Source: Aedes albopictus (Eukaryota; Arthropoda; Insecta; Diptera; Culicidae). Taken from it: a DNA stretch of 64,000 bases. The DNA lies in NCBI RefSeq assembly GCF_035046485.1, contig NC_085136.1, forward strand, positions 80,245,734-80,309,733, given 5' to 3'. Of this stretch, positions 35,163-47,375 are shown one piece after another; the first letter of the stretch is position 1, and each line of letters starts with the position of its first letter. The position numbers were made by a program, and so were the translations under genes. Below the pieces are notes generated by a model. It was not told the origin of the DNA, ran no database searches, and worked only from the letters and a program-made list of their open reading frames with translations.

Positions 35163-35230
35163 AATTAAAAAACGAGTTGTTTTATTCACCCGACGTTTCG
35201 ACGCGGGGATAGTGTCTTCCTCAGGGGGAA
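35163..35230 (-). mobile_element. Penelope-like terminal fragment with hammerhead-like core
   Basis: The minus strand reads CCCTGAGGAAGACAC, then GCGTCGAAACGTCGGGTGAA and TAAAAC (complement of 35177-35226). The pairing of a CTGANGA box with a downstream GAAAC and CGTCGGG...AATAAA is typical of the terminal repeats of Penelope-like elements, which are known to carry minimal hammerhead ribozymes. The invariant core positions fit CUGANGA plus GAAA, and GAC/GUC could form stem II with one unpaired A. The rest of the element is not recognisable here. Confidence 0.45.
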
Positions 35231-35234
35231 ATAA

Positions 35235-36160
35235 TTACTATCGTTTTTGTCAATTGTTTAGTCTAACTGTAGCTGTCCCTTTTTGTGTCGTTTATGGTAC
35301 ATGACTTCGGAATCACTTTTAGTTTAAACCAAAACCGTTAAACTTTCCGTTCTTGTAAGCAATTTCTGGAGTAACCTCTGAAGGAATTCCTGCTATAATC
35401 TATAGGGGAATATCTGAAAGATTTCTTCGAGATATTACTGTAGAAATTCTTTAAATAGTTTCAACAGAAACATTTGGAGGAATTCTTAATTAATCCACCT
35501 AGCGGTGATGGCGCCTTTCTCGTGCCTTCGGAAAACTCATTTCAACAAAACTCAAGTGTCATGTTGATGAATACTTATATTAACTTCTTCGTGCATTAGC
35601 TTGCGCTCACCTCGCTGGTCACGTTTAGGGGTCATAATGACCCCAATGCACGACGAAGGTTAAGCTAGTGTTGATGAATTCGACGTGAAGTTTACCCCAA
35701 ATAATAATTTCGGTGCAGTTCACAAAACCAATAAAAAAACATGAGTTTTTACGAAAAAATTATTTCGTTTTTTGTGCTTCGATATAACTTCCACTAATGT
35801 TTTCCCCAACAGACAGATTTGTAGTAATGAGCTGAATTTTAGCATGGTAAGAAGGTCAATTCTCCGTTTCTGTAATGAAATGGCGCAAAAATCGTGGGTA
35901 TTATGAATCATTGCCTGATTTAATACTGTTTGAGCAAAACTTTGGGCAACAGTGTTGTTGTTTCCTCCATTTCATGCAACATAAACAACATAGTTATCCA
36001 AAGTTTTGCTCAAACAGTATCAAATTAGGTAAGGAATCATAATACCCTAGCTTTTTGCACCATTTCACTACGTTTAACAAAATCCATTTAACAAAAATCT
36101 ATTTAATGGCACCAGAAATCATATTGTTTATCAGCATTTCTTAAAAAAAAATGCTATCTT
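35235..36160. other. AT-rich spacer
   Basis: Includes a short degenerate GAATTCC stretch (35370-35490) and an inverted pair around 35930-36015 (CAAAACTTTGG and its complement with AGTATTAAATCAGG). No gene. Confidence 0.35.
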
Positions 36161-36164
36161 GAAT

Positions 36165-37220
36165 TTGTAATCGCCATTTTGGATTTAAGTCCACCAACTT
36201 AGATATCCTGGTCGCTATTTTTGGACTCCAGACTTCTTCACCATGCCAGAAATACCAATATTGCATGGATTTAGAGCCTAAAATTCCATCTTGAATTTTG
36301 AGCCGCCATCTTGGACTTTAGACCGCAATCTTGGATATTCCGATCGCCAGTTTCAGACTCCAAACCGGACATCATCTACATTTTAAATATATCCATATTT
36401 CATGATTTTAGAGCCTAAAAAAACATTAAACAGCCCACGCTATGTCCAGAGGGAAGTATTATGAAAATCGAATGTACCTCAAGGATCATAGCTTTGGACC
36501 TCTAGTTTCAAAATCTGTGCGGTTTAAAATATTTCATCTTGGGTTTTGATATTTTCGATTTTTTTTCTTGTTTTTCCATACAAATTTCGAAAAAAGTCAT
36601 TTTAAGGTCAATTTCGTCTCATATAAAAATGTATGGGAAAACCCCAAGATGGATTATTTTAAACCACACATTTTCTGAATCTAGAGGTTCAAAAATATGA
36701 TTCTTGAGAATGAATTTTGAGGTACATTCACTTTTCATAATACTTCCCTTCGGACGTAGCGTGCAGCCACCATTTTGAATTTTGAGATGCCATCTTGAAT
36801 CTTCCCTATACCAAATATACCCCTATTGCATGGTTATAGACCCTAAACTCCATTATTCAGCCGCCATGTTGAATTTGGTGCCGCCAACTTGGACTTTTGA
36901 CCGCAATATTGGATATTCTGGTCACCATTTTTGGAGTCCAAACATCATCCCTTTACCAAATAAACCCATATTGCATAGCTTAAGGGTCTAAAATTCCAAT
37001 AAACAGACGCCATCTTGAATTTTGAGCCACCAACTTGGATTTCCGACCGCCATCTTGGATATCTTGGAGTCCAGTTTTGGACTCCAGGCATCTTTCCCAT
37101 ACCAAATATACCCCATATTGCATGGTTTTAGAGCCTAAAACTCTATTAAACAGTCGCCATCTTGAATTTGGAGCCACCATCTTGAATATAAGACTGCCAT
37201 CTTGAATTTTGGGCTGACAC
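36165..37220 (+). repeat. degenerate GCCATCTTGAATTTTG repeat
   Basis: The word CGCCATCTTGAATTTTGAGC and variants recur about 15 times. They form blocks of roughly 150-180 bp that also share CCAAATATACCCATATTGCA and TTTTAGAGCCTAAAA. Interrupted by the MITE at 36436-36763. Confidence 0.75.
36431..36768. mobile_element. MITE with about 120-bp inverted arms and CAGCC duplication
   Basis: The element at 36436-36763 begins CACGCTATGTCC and ends GGACGTAGCGTG. The arms (GGGAAGTATTATGAAAA and complement, then AATGTACCTCAA) match over about 120 bp around a short AT-rich centre. The 5-bp repeat CAGCC flanks it (36431-36435, 36764-36768), and removing one copy restores the surrounding repeat. Confidence 0.75.
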
Positions 37221-38128
37221 CGTGGAAGTTCTGGTCTCTAGTGTTGATTTCCGCAAACAATTCATCAACCATGCTTAAGATTACAAAAATCGCCGCAGTT
37301 TGATGTGTCGCATGATGAGGCTTGGTTCAGTTTTATATACGGTCAGTTCTACCGGTGCTAGTCCGGTACGGTCATTTTTCAATAGCAAACAATGCGGTGA
37401 AATTCCGGTTCGATTCGAGCTATAATCCAAAAAATCGGCCAATGGGAACTGCCTCAAAAGTGAGTGAACTTTTTTTGTGCACAGACATACATACATACAC
37501 ACATACATATACACATACAGACATCATCTCAATTCGTCGAATTGAGTTGATTGGTATATGTGACTTGGCCCTCCGAGCCTCCTATCGAAACTTCGTTTTT
37601 TGAGTGAACATATAGCCTTTCACATTGGTGAACGATAAAGGCAAAAAATAGTTTGTTATTAAAGAAGTTAAACAAATTCTTTTGTTATTAGAAGGATTTC
37701 GATGGAATTTTAGACTTCATAAGAAACACAATTCAATCAATTCACAATCTAATTCTGAAATTCAACGTACTTTCCCAAATCAAAACGAAAATCATATTGT
37801 AACCTCTGCACAACACCGCATCTTCCCACACCCGGCTTACCTCAGTACAGTGGCAAAGGCAAGACTCCCGAATGCCGTTCATATTTTGCGAAGCATTCAT
37901 TTTACCCTTGATTGGTCCTTTCAGCCCTAATCCCACCAGGGCTTACGCTGGCTGTGGATGGAGGTAACCTTTTCGTTTGGTTTGTATTTTCTTAAAACAC
38001 TGCACTGAGGTTAGTGCTTACTCGGTGGCTAGGTATGTATAGAAGCTGTTGGTTGGGTACGTAACTCCCCAATCGTACATTCCCAATCACCCTTCGGTTG
38101 GCTGGTCGGTCGAAACGATTGGTTGAAA
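37221..38128. other. no gene recognised, contains a CA-rich microsatellite
   Basis: An (ACAT)/(ACACAT) microsatellite lies at about 37483-37524. Sequence around 37280-37640 looks like a dispersed mosquito repeat but was not identified. Frames of 77-93 codons on both strands conflict. Confidence 0.3.
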
Positions 38129-40402
38129 CGTCGCACAGTGTACAAATTCGAGCGAAAAAACGGACGCAATTCAGTTCCGACCGCTAAGCAAACGACAAGA
38201 ACCCATTCCTAAGCAAAAAACTCCGAGGAATCGAATGGTGCCAACCCCTTTCCTGAAAAACATCGGCAAGTGTCTCATTTTGGCCATTTTCCCCTAAATA
38301 TGTCAAAAATACTTAAACATATCAAACCAAAATCCAAAAAAAGGAAGGGGAAACCCTAAAAATTTCAAAAAGTTCAGGTAGCAATGTTAGACAACTTAGT
38401 TTAGTAAATGTTTTCCACTTCTGATCACAATAAGTGTCTGATTTAGTCCATTATCCCCTATAAAATGAGAATATTTGAGAATTTTGGATGAATTTGAACA
38501 AAAAACTATGCACAGTCGTTCAAAAGTCGTGCTACCATATGGAGAAACCTCAAATTGATCATGTCTTGTCCATCACATTCAGATATGATGTCTCATTTTG
38601 TCTAATATCCCCTATAAATTATGAATATTTGAGAATTTTGGATGTTTTTCAACAAAAAACAAAGTCGTTCAAGAGTCGTAATACTGAATGGAGAAACCCC
38701 AAAAAGATCATCTCTCGTCCACCGCATTCAGAACTGATGTCTCATTTTGTCCAACATCCCCTATAAAACGAAAATATCTCAGAATTTCGGATGTATTTCA
38801 ACAAAAAACATGCAAAGTCGTTCAAAAGTTGTGCTACTACATGGAGAAACTCCAAACGGATCGTGTCTTGTCCATCACATTCATAGATGATGTCTCCTTT
38901 TGTCCAATATCCCCTATGAATTGAGAATATTTAAGAATTTTGGATGAATTTCAACAAAAGACCCTACAAAGCCGTTCAAAAGTCGTGCTATCTTATAAAA
39001 AACCCCAAACGGATCATCTCTTGTTCATCATATTTCGATATCATGTCTCATTTTTCCTATGTTCTCTATGAATTGAGAATATTTGAGAATTTCAGATGAA
39101 ATTGAACAAAAAAAACAATGCGAAGGTGTTCAAAAGTCATGCTATCTAATGGAGAAACCCCAAGCGAATCATTAATTGTTCATCATATTCAGTGATGATG
39201 TCTGATTTTGTCGTTTCCCCTAGGAAATAAAAATACATAAAAATATTCAATAACAAAAACTATCTGTTGAAAATTGTTCAAATGTATCGTAATTTTATGT
39301 TGGGATGTCGGAATGATCTCATGGTGCCATTTCCTATTAAAGGGCGAACACGATGAAATTGCCACACAGAAAATATTGTATAACTTTTGATTGCGTTCGT
39401 CAAAATAGCTAATTTTTGACCATGAATAGTATATTATGTGTAGCTAATACCATAAAATTTTCATTAAAATCGGTTGAGTCATATATCATAAAATGAGATT
39501 TTAGAAATTTGTGCACCCATTTCAAAAAATTACTTAGGCTATAACTTTTTTGTTACCTCATCAAAACGTTTGGAAATTTCACTCGATATTCTTAACATAG
39601 TATCAATTAAGTGGTAAAAATTTGATCGAAATCGGTTCAGTACTTTTTCTAGTAAATATCCAAAGCTCAAGGTAAATTTTAGGTACTTTTTGACCATTTT
39701 TAGTTCCGCGTGCACTATTTTGACTGTATAACTGGTAACACTGTCCCGATTTTTATAAAACTTTGACAGTGTAAAATTGTTGTTTTAAACTGTTTACAGT
39801 GAAAATTTCAACCATTTTTGTTGAGTACTTTCAAAGTAAGAGCAGTTTGAATTTCGCTATACCAAAAACCACATCTGCTTATTGTGACATAGTGCGACAT
39901 ATATGGCTATAACTTTTTAACGGTATGATCAAATTGAATGAAATTTTGACAAACTACTTCTACAGATATACTTTACGTACATACAAATTTTCATTGAAAT
40001 CGGTGCAGTATTTTTGGCGCCAGCGTTGAAACGGCAAATTCATCCGAAATTCTCCAATATTCTCATTTTATAGGGGATATTGGACAAAATGAGACATTTA
40101 TTGTGATCAGAAGTGGAAAACATTTACTAAACTAAGTTGTCTGACATTGCTACATAAACTTTTTGGAATTTTCAGAGTTTCCCCTTACTTTTTCTGGATT
40201 TTGGTTTGATATGTTTAAGCATTTTTGACATATTTAGGGGAAAATGGCCAAAATGAGACACTTGCCGATGTTTTTCAGGAAAGGGGTTAGCACCATTCGA
40301 TTCCTCGCAGTTTTTTGCTTAGGAATCGGTACTTGTCGTTTGCTTAGCGGCCGGAACTGAATTGCATCCGTTTTTTCGCTCGAATTTGTACACTGTGCGT
40401 CG
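38129..40402. mobile_element. 2.26-kb element with about 350-bp TIRs
   Basis: The element at 38134-40397 begins CACAGTGTACAAATTCGAGC and ends with the complement (GCTCGAATTTGTACACTGTG). The inverted arms run about 350 bp (to about 38490 and from about 40040), sharing for example CCGATGTTTTTCAGGAAAGG with its complement. CGTCG lies on both outer sides as a possible 5-bp duplication. Inside the left arm follow about five 152-bp tandem units (38467-39230), then an AT-rich centre. No transposase or other protein is encoded. Confidence 0.75.
38467..39230 (+). repeat. 152-bp tandem repeat inside the long-TIR element
   Basis: GAGAATATTTGAGAATTTTG-like starts fall at 38467, 38621, 38770, 38923 and 39074. 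Each unit also has CGTTCAAAAGTCGTGCTA, ATGGAGAAACCCCAA and TGTCTCATTTTGTCC. Copies differ by several percent. Confidence 0.85.
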
Positions 40403-40404
40403 TC

Positions 40405-42283
40405 TAGTGATGTGTGTCTTCTTCCAACGAAATCTGATAACCGACCAACGAAACCAAACCAACCGACGACCATCTAAGAATAGGGTTGTGCCGGCAGTAC
40501 AAAGAGTACGACACCCGGAGTCTATCTAATCAATGATTCAGCACAGACGATACATTCGCACTCTTGGGGATTTCCCTTGCCCCTTTTTTCTAGGTGGTGT
40601 CTTCTCTGGACCACTTGCAATCACATCCATTCCGGGAATGCTTTTATAATAATATTTATATTTCTGTAAATTTCTTTCACTGGATTTTCCCCCTCTACCG
40701 AGAACGTATGTTGTTCGTAGGTAGCTACTGGAGGAAAATCAGCAATCTCCTATTTCGTCTTGGTTTATGTTATTTGCCTCCCTCCTCTTACCGGGTACAA
40801 AATGGTGTCTCCTTCGTGTGAAGCTGTAGATACAGTAGGGCTCGGTAGTTGTTGTTGGATAGTCTGACATACATTCAGTAAAATGCTAAGATATATCTGT
40901 TCTACGGGGTATGACTGGGTTTACGTAAAACTTGGTATTTTTCGGCTTTCAGTCACAGAAAAGCGTTGATTATTTTAGATCATTGCCAATGTTTCGATCC
41001 TGTGGTTGGGATCTCAACGTGGAAAGCCGAAAAATACCAAGTTCTAAGATATATCTTTAACCAATTTTTCGTTGTGAACATCTTGAACGTTTCAAGTCCT
41101 TGTTTAGTTGTCAAAATACTTTTGGCCGCTACTGTAAATCCATGAAAGTACTTGCAGAGGGAGAAGCAGACGATCCAAATCTTCTTGTTGTTACGTAAGA
41201 GTTACGATGTTCCAAGGCTTAACTTTCCGAGTGCTCGCCCTTGTGCTGCTGCTCTCTCCTTGCTTCTGCTCTGCTCGGTTCACCATCCCAATCTAACTAT
41301 ACGTCGTACATGTAAGTATACCTCTTCATTGCTACACATATTTATGAACCCCTTCTCCGCAGAGCACTGCTGCTTTTACACTTCCCCAGGAGATCAAAGG
41401 CAAATAAAGCAAATGGAATTAGATTGCTGCTGCTCGGAAATGGTACGGGCACTTGGCCCCGGGGCAGAAGACGGCGATGGTTGTCCGCATAACAATTTCT
41501 CTTCCTCGACGACGACGACGAAACATTCCACCTGAATCGGTTCTGATTGAGCGATTATTGGTGAAATTCCAAGTTCCCGAAAACCCGCATGAAATCCCGC
41601 CCAAATCGACGCTGCATTTTCCTAACCAAATCGAACTGCTTGCCTGCAACAGACTCAAGAAAAAAACGAAAGCCTTTAATTCGAGCGGGAATCCTTGAAA
41701 AAAATAACTCCCAATCCAGTCGGTGTGGCTGGCTTCCGAACTAAACTGCGCAAAGCCAGGAAAATGGAAATAAATCTTTTGAATCAATCGGAAATTAGCT
41801 CTTGCCATTCCGGTTTATCAACGGGGCTGGTTGGTTGGTTCGTTGTTGGAACAAAATAGAATCGAATCACTCAAAATGTATTTCTACCTTGCTCCTTTTA
41901 TGCTTGAAATGGAATGAAAGATTTTCTTCAATTTCGTCGTTGCCGCTACCGTTGGTACAGAATACAAACACTCGTGTGTGGCTTTGAATGATGTGGAAAT
42001 TTATCCACAGGATGTGACACCAAGAATAGAATTGTTGTCTTCGATTATAGTATGAATCTTGTGTTCCCGATTTATGCAAAAACGTTGATTGACGCAAGGC
42101 ATTTCGGTTTAGTTGACCAATTGAAAATTATAAATATTTTCGCTTACGTTAAAGCACCTTCCTAAATATCTCGTCGTTGAAGTATGGTATCTTGCACCTT
42201 CGAGTGCCAGGGTTGTGCCCAGTCGCCCCTTCATCCACCCGCTGCCAGTCAATCATTGGCGTACCTAGTGTGAGTCACAGTGA
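40405..42283. other. largely unique DNA with a short inverted pair
   Basis: An inverted pair ACTTGGTATTTTTCGGCTTT (about 40930) and its complement (about 41022-41042) brackets about 90 bp and may be a small MITE. A (GAC)n tract sits near 41507. Frames of up to 129 codons at 41150-41810 overlap on both strands and have no motif. Confidence 0.35.
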
Positions 42284-42466
42284 CTAGGGGTGATGCACAA
42301 ATTATGTCACGCAAAAATCGACCTTTTTCAACAACCCCCCCCCCCTCCCTCCCCTCTATGACACACTTTTTGTATGGGACCTCAATATGTTTTATATGGG
42401 TCGTCACGTTATGCAAAGCCCCCCCTCCCCCCTGAAAGCGTGACGTAATTTGTGCACGGCCCCCTA
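42284..42466. mobile_element. second poly-C MITE family, GTGACGTAATTTGTGCACGG ends
   Basis: The element at 42287-42463 begins GGGGTGATGCACAAATTATG and ends CGTAATTTGTGCACGGCCCC plus C, flanked by CTA on both sides. The interior has runs such as CCCCCCCCCCTCCCTCCCC. The related copy is at 63534-63670. Confidence 0.78.
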
Positions 42467-42469
42467 TGA

Positions 42470-43280
42470 AACAATCACAGAACTAATTTCTGAAGAAAAT
42501 ATTTTGCAAGAACTGCAGGGGGTATTTTTGAAGGTATTCATGGTGGATTCTAGAATAAATCTGTGGATGAACTCCTTGAAGAATCGCTGAAGGAATTCCT
42601 CTAGAAATCCTTCAAGTAATTCAAAAATTCTTCGAGTAATCCTGGAAACAAATCTTGGGTGAATCCCGAGAAAAGATGATGGACGGGTTTCTGAAATTTC
42701 TAACCGAACTCCTGAATCAATTTTCGAAAAGATGCCGAGAAGAATAACTGGAGCAATCTCTGAAACAAAACTTCCGGAAGAATTCCTGAAGGAATTCCTG
42801 GAGAAATCCCTTGACAAAGATCTGTCTGGAGTAAACCCTGCAGGATTCCCTGAAGGATTTTCTGAAAGTATACATGAAATGGAGGAATCCTAAGAGCAAT
42901 TATGGGAGATGGAGAAATTTCTGAAGAAATCGTTTGATGAATCCCTGGAGGAGTTCCTAGATAAAATTCTGAATGAATCCTTGGAGGAGTTTCTGGACGA
43001 ATTCCTGTAGAAATCCCTATAGGAATTCTTGGAGACATCTTTGGAGAAATTCCTGGAGAAATTCCTGAAGCAACTCCTAGAGGAATCGCTGGAGAAATTT
43101 CTGGACGAATGTCTGGAGCAGGGATTCCAGGTGATATTTCGGAAAATCTGTATCACTTTTTCCAAAAAGATGTATTTGGAGGAAAAATCGGACTCCCTGG
43201 AGAAATTCTTGGATGATTTCCTAGAGCAAACCCTGGAAAAAATCCTGAAGGAAAGTCTGAATGAATTTCTGGAGGATTCC
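42470..43280 (+). repeat. degenerate GGAATTCCTGGAGAAAT array
   Basis: Phrases such as GAATTCCTGGAGAAATTCCT and GAATTTCTGGAGGATTCC. It abuts the truncated gag of the LTR element. Confidence 0.55.
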
Positions 43281-43484
43281 TTAGAGTAAATCTATCTCTG
43301 CCTTCAAGTTCAATCTAAGGCTTCTTCGCCTTTGGGAAAACGATGGATCATCGCGAATGACAATCAACCGTATTTCAATTTCAAAAAGTAGCTCATCTTC
43401 TAACAAATGATCCACGCGCATATGGTGGTACCACCCTAACATCATCTCAACGGCTTGATCGAAGGTGATTTTCGATTGCGCCAT
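43281..43484 (-). pseudogene. gag N-terminus of a Ty3-like LTR element, truncated
   Basis: A 67-codon frame starting MAQSKITFDQAVEMMLGWYH and ending in a Lys/Arg-rich stretch (RRRSLRLNLKAEIDLL). It begins about 420 bp downstream of a primer-binding site, where gag of an LTR retrotransposon starts. A full gag would be several hundred residues. This one stops where the degenerate array begins at about 43280, so the rest has been lost. It has no recognisable domain by itself, and the call rests on position behind the LTR and primer-binding site. Confidence 0.45.
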
Positions 43485-43904
43485 CGTACAGAGGAATCCA
43501 CACGGTCACCAAATTTATTATTCTAATTGAAACAAAGCGTTGAGAAAACGACGAAGAATTTGAAAAGTTGCCTAGGTTTGATCTATTGTATTAATTAACA
43601 AAGGATTCTAATTTGTCTTACACGTGGTTGACAAAACCAGTTCGAGAATGTCTTATCATCACCCGAAAAGAAATTACTTTACACTATTGTTAACCATCAA
43701 ATTCACCAGTAAATCACACTTCACTTGTCACTTCTTTATTTAAACAACTTAGAACCTAAAGAAAGGGAAATATATACAAGATAAAGAAAAATTCAGAAAT
43801 TTGGTTGGAAAAACTAATTCAATTGAGATTTTTACAAAAATTCAATTCCTCCCGGAGCACATTTAAAAAAATCTAATTCAAAGTAGATTTTTTTCTATTT
43901 TTAT

Positions 43905-43916
43905 CGTTGGGCGCCA
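43905..43916 (-). promoter_or_regulatory. tRNA primer-binding site of the LTR element
   Basis: The minus strand reads TGGCGCCCAACG, the usual start of a retrotransposon primer-binding site, where the 3' end of a host tRNA primes minus-strand synthesis. It lies two bases after a 5' LTR end in CA (43919). Confidence 0.7.
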
Positions 43917-43918
43917 AT

Positions 43919-44825
43919 TGATACGGTTCTCTTTGATCCAGGTCTTTTTTCTGCTCGGCCCCAGACGGGAACCTGCCAAAGCCCCAAGCTGCTGGTCTTT
44001 AGCCGACGGCTGCCTCCGGGGTGTGCACTCAAGGCCTCTTGTGGTGACCTGGATCTCAGGGTCGTTGAAATGGTGGTAGACTCACTTCCCACCTTTTGGC
44101 ACCGGGCGGATAATCAAATTGCAGAAAGCGAATAAGGGAACGTGGTTAAATAAAAAATGATCTAATTCAAATAAATTCAATACTGATACTTTAATTCAAT
44201 GAAATTTTGTAGAAGGGAAAAATTGAATGGACACACCTTTTTGCTCGGGTACCGTACCACTTTGCAGTTTGGGGATGGTTAGACGCCGGGCTTCGACGCT
44301 CGCTGTGGGCTCGGATTGGCGCGCACTTGTTTCGCCCAATCACGGTTGGCTCACCAGCTTCCGAGACGTCCGCCAGGTTGTCGTCGGGACGCTCGATCGA
44401 TGCCTTCTTCGCCGAATAGTAGTCTGCACTCCCTCGGTCCGGTCGACTATCACCCACGTGGCACAGTCGTCAGAATCGAAAAATTCACTTCACTGACGGG
44501 AATCACGCTCGCACACGGAAATTTCTGGGTTGGTCGATCACTTGCGCGGACACTTGGCAATTCTGTTACTAGAGTGGGAAGGAGATTATAAAACGCGGAC
44601 TACTATATACTTTGGCAAAATCTGTTACTAAAAAGAGCTCTGAACCAAATCTCAGGCGGGTTTCATTGCAGCTGATGTTCGTGGTTGAAATCAGCCTCCA
44701 CATCAACGGGCAGTTTAACAACTAGATCAGCCGTTGAAAGATGGTCGTTTGGTGTCAGGGGGTATTGCATGGAGTGGAATGATTTTGAATTCAAAATATA
44801 ATAGGGTTGTAAAGGACATCTGACA
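43919..44825 (-). mobile_element. 5' LTR of a Ty3-like retrotransposon
   Basis: Read on the minus strand, the segment starts TGTCAGATGTCC (44825) and ends TATCA (43919), the usual TG...CA of an LTR, and the primer-binding site follows at once. TATA-like words (TATATAG and TTTATAAT) lie near 44587-44609. Length 907 bp if the chosen start is right. No second LTR or polymerase is present, because the element is cut at about 43280. It could alternatively start a few tens of bases away. Confidence 0.55.
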
Positions 44826-44989
44826 CCAAGGGAAAAGGAGCGGGAAAAGAAATGGGAAATTTTATAACTAAATTATTCAATCCATTTTTATTTAATTCAA
44901 TATTCTATTTTAAATAACCACGAATTCATTTTCTATTTACAAAATATTTACAGTTTAATTATTTACAATATTGGAACCTAGATGACAGG

Positions 44990-46030
44990 TTACACATTCC
45001 ATGCAGAGATTATATAATATTGATGAAATCAATGAAAAACCTTAGTTAAGTCTAAAAATCATGACGCTTTGGGAATCATAAGATCGCGTATTTCCCCAAA
45101 AGCCTATTATTGTCTATTATTTTCTAAGTTTTTTTAAAATCAATCTTAACTTAGTTATTTTTTAATGATTTCATCACTATTATGTTACCTCTGCATGAAA
45201 TGGTTTTTACTATTTCAGAAAAGGGGTGTAATAGTCGAGAATTCCACGACTTAATATCGAAATTTATGCGTTGCTACCAGTAACCACGATACCCGTCATT
45301 GTTGTAGTTATTCAGATAAAAGCTCTTCATGGATCTACCGCCAATCACCCTAGATTAAAAGACCCATGTGTAAACTAGCTAGACCATCCAACAAGGAAAG
45401 CTGTTTTTTTTTATTTTTTTTAAATATACGAACATTGGAGTTTTACAAAGACCTTACTAATAATACAAAGTTTTGCAAAAATTTTAAAAATTGTCCATTT
45501 TCTAAAATTACATATGTACATATTCTATTCAAATTATTTGCAATTATATTTAATTGAGAAATTACACAGATACTAAGAAAAATAAATATATATTGATTCT
45601 GCAATTTATGAGATGCAGAAATTCGCGTATTTCTACAAAAGCTTAATTTTGTCTATAATATTTTAAGTTGAAGTTTTCAGTAAAAATCATGACTTAACTA
45701 TGGTTTTTTATTGATTTTATCGATATTATATAATCTCTGCATGGAATGGTCGTTCCTATTTCAGAAAAAAGGGGCGCAGTAGTCGAGAATTCCACGATGT
45801 AATCTTGAACTAAATGCGTTGCTACCAGTAACCACAATACCCGTCATATTTGTAGTTATTCAGAAAGCTCTTCATGAATCTACTGCCAACCAGCCCAGAA
45901 TAAAATATCCATATTTAAACTAGCTTGATCATCCAACAAGGAAAGCTGTTCTTTTAACTTTTTTTTAATATAAGAACATTGGAGTGTCACAAAGACCTTA
46001 AAATATTCCAAATATACAAAGTTTTGCAAA
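44990..46030. repeat. AT-rich block with a direct duplication and an inverted piece
   Basis: About 45085-45425 and 45620-45970 are direct copies, sharing AGTCGAGAATTCCACGA, GCGTTGCTACCAGTAACCAC and CATCCAACAAGGAAAGCTGT in order, spaced about 540 bp. The start (44995-45065, with CATGCAGAGATTATATAATA) is the complement of the inner part of the second copy (about 45685-45760). No coding. Probably nested or duplicated MITE-type elements. Confidence 0.65.
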
Positions 46031-47370
46031 AAAATTAAAAATTGTCCATTTACTAAAATCCTAATATCTCAGCTTCTAGACAACATATTTTAAATCTTTT
46101 TTTAGAGAAATGACGCATACAAATAGTACTATCAGATAAAATTTTCAAAACTGAAAATAAAAAATCGTGCATGTATTTTTTTCTCAAATTTAGATGAAAA
46201 ATTCTCAAAAAATAGGTTTTTTATCAACATAAAAACGGTTCTGCCGTCAATATAAATACAATATTTAAAAAACTTATCCCCTTCAAGAATGCCTAGAGGT
46301 CCATAGAAAAATACAAAAATATTGAAAAAATTCAGAAGTAAAAAATATATTACGAAAAAATGATTTTTTTGAGACTTTTCATGAAAAAAGGCCATTTTTC
46401 AAAAATCGCCCTAGCAGAACCTCTAAATGATTTTTTAGAAAATCGAAATGTTCTACAAAAATGCTTCAAATATGCATATCTTTCAATTAAGGGTTGAGTA
46501 CCTTGACTTTTCGAACATAGATTTTTTTTGGGACAGTCTAATCAGTATACAATTCAGCATCTGTTGGAAAGGAAAATTTCCTTCGCTTAATTTTGCTCTT
46601 TTAAAACCGAATAACGCGTTTAAAATCTTACAACTAGTGAATTTAATACTTTAAATGCAAAATTAAATTTTGAAATTACCCCTTAAACGCCTTTAGGTAG
46701 GCAATTTCATTTGAAATAAGTGATTTCTATCACAAAAAAATACTATTTAATCCTAAAATATTTTTCTTCATCTATTTCATGTTCTGATTAGCTACATAAC
46801 TTCCCAACCAAGGCTCCACAAAAATGTTAAAACAGAGAATTTACGGGAAGCCCTATTAGCAATCGATTGTTTAGTAGCAATAATTTCTGCTAAATGAGAA
46901 ATACATTGCAAATTCCTGAAAAAATAAGGCAAAACTAACTTTTTTCCAAAAAAAAAAATTAAGTCTACACTCATCTCTAGACATCTACAAACCAGATGAC
47001 GTAAAAAGTTTAAGATCATTACGACGCTTTAGAGTTCCTAGTATGGAATTACAATGTAGTACCCAAATGATCAACTTCACCCCGCTGATCAATTTGACCC
47101 CGGTTTACGGTACTGTGACTTGTCCGCAGTGTCTCTCTTGAAAGCCTGGTACCTTGGGCCTCCAGTCGGGTGTTCGCTTGTCTCGGATTTCCCGGAACAG
47201 ATTAGTCACTTGGGGGATTTCGTGCAGTATTGTGCCTTATTACCTGTGTGCCTCCACATAGTCTGGAAAACTTAGGGCCTTTTGCAGTTCCACGACTTGT
47301 GTCTCCATATCTTAACCTTGGGTTTCCATATCTTAACCGACTTGTTAGCGTTCGCCCCAGGTAACTGAAC
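46031..47370. other. AT-rich spacer, nothing recognised
   Basis: Very AT-rich to about 47040, then mixed. A 102-residue minus-strand R1 fragment starts after it. Short frames only. Confidence 0.3.
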
Positions 47371-47375
47371 CAAGA

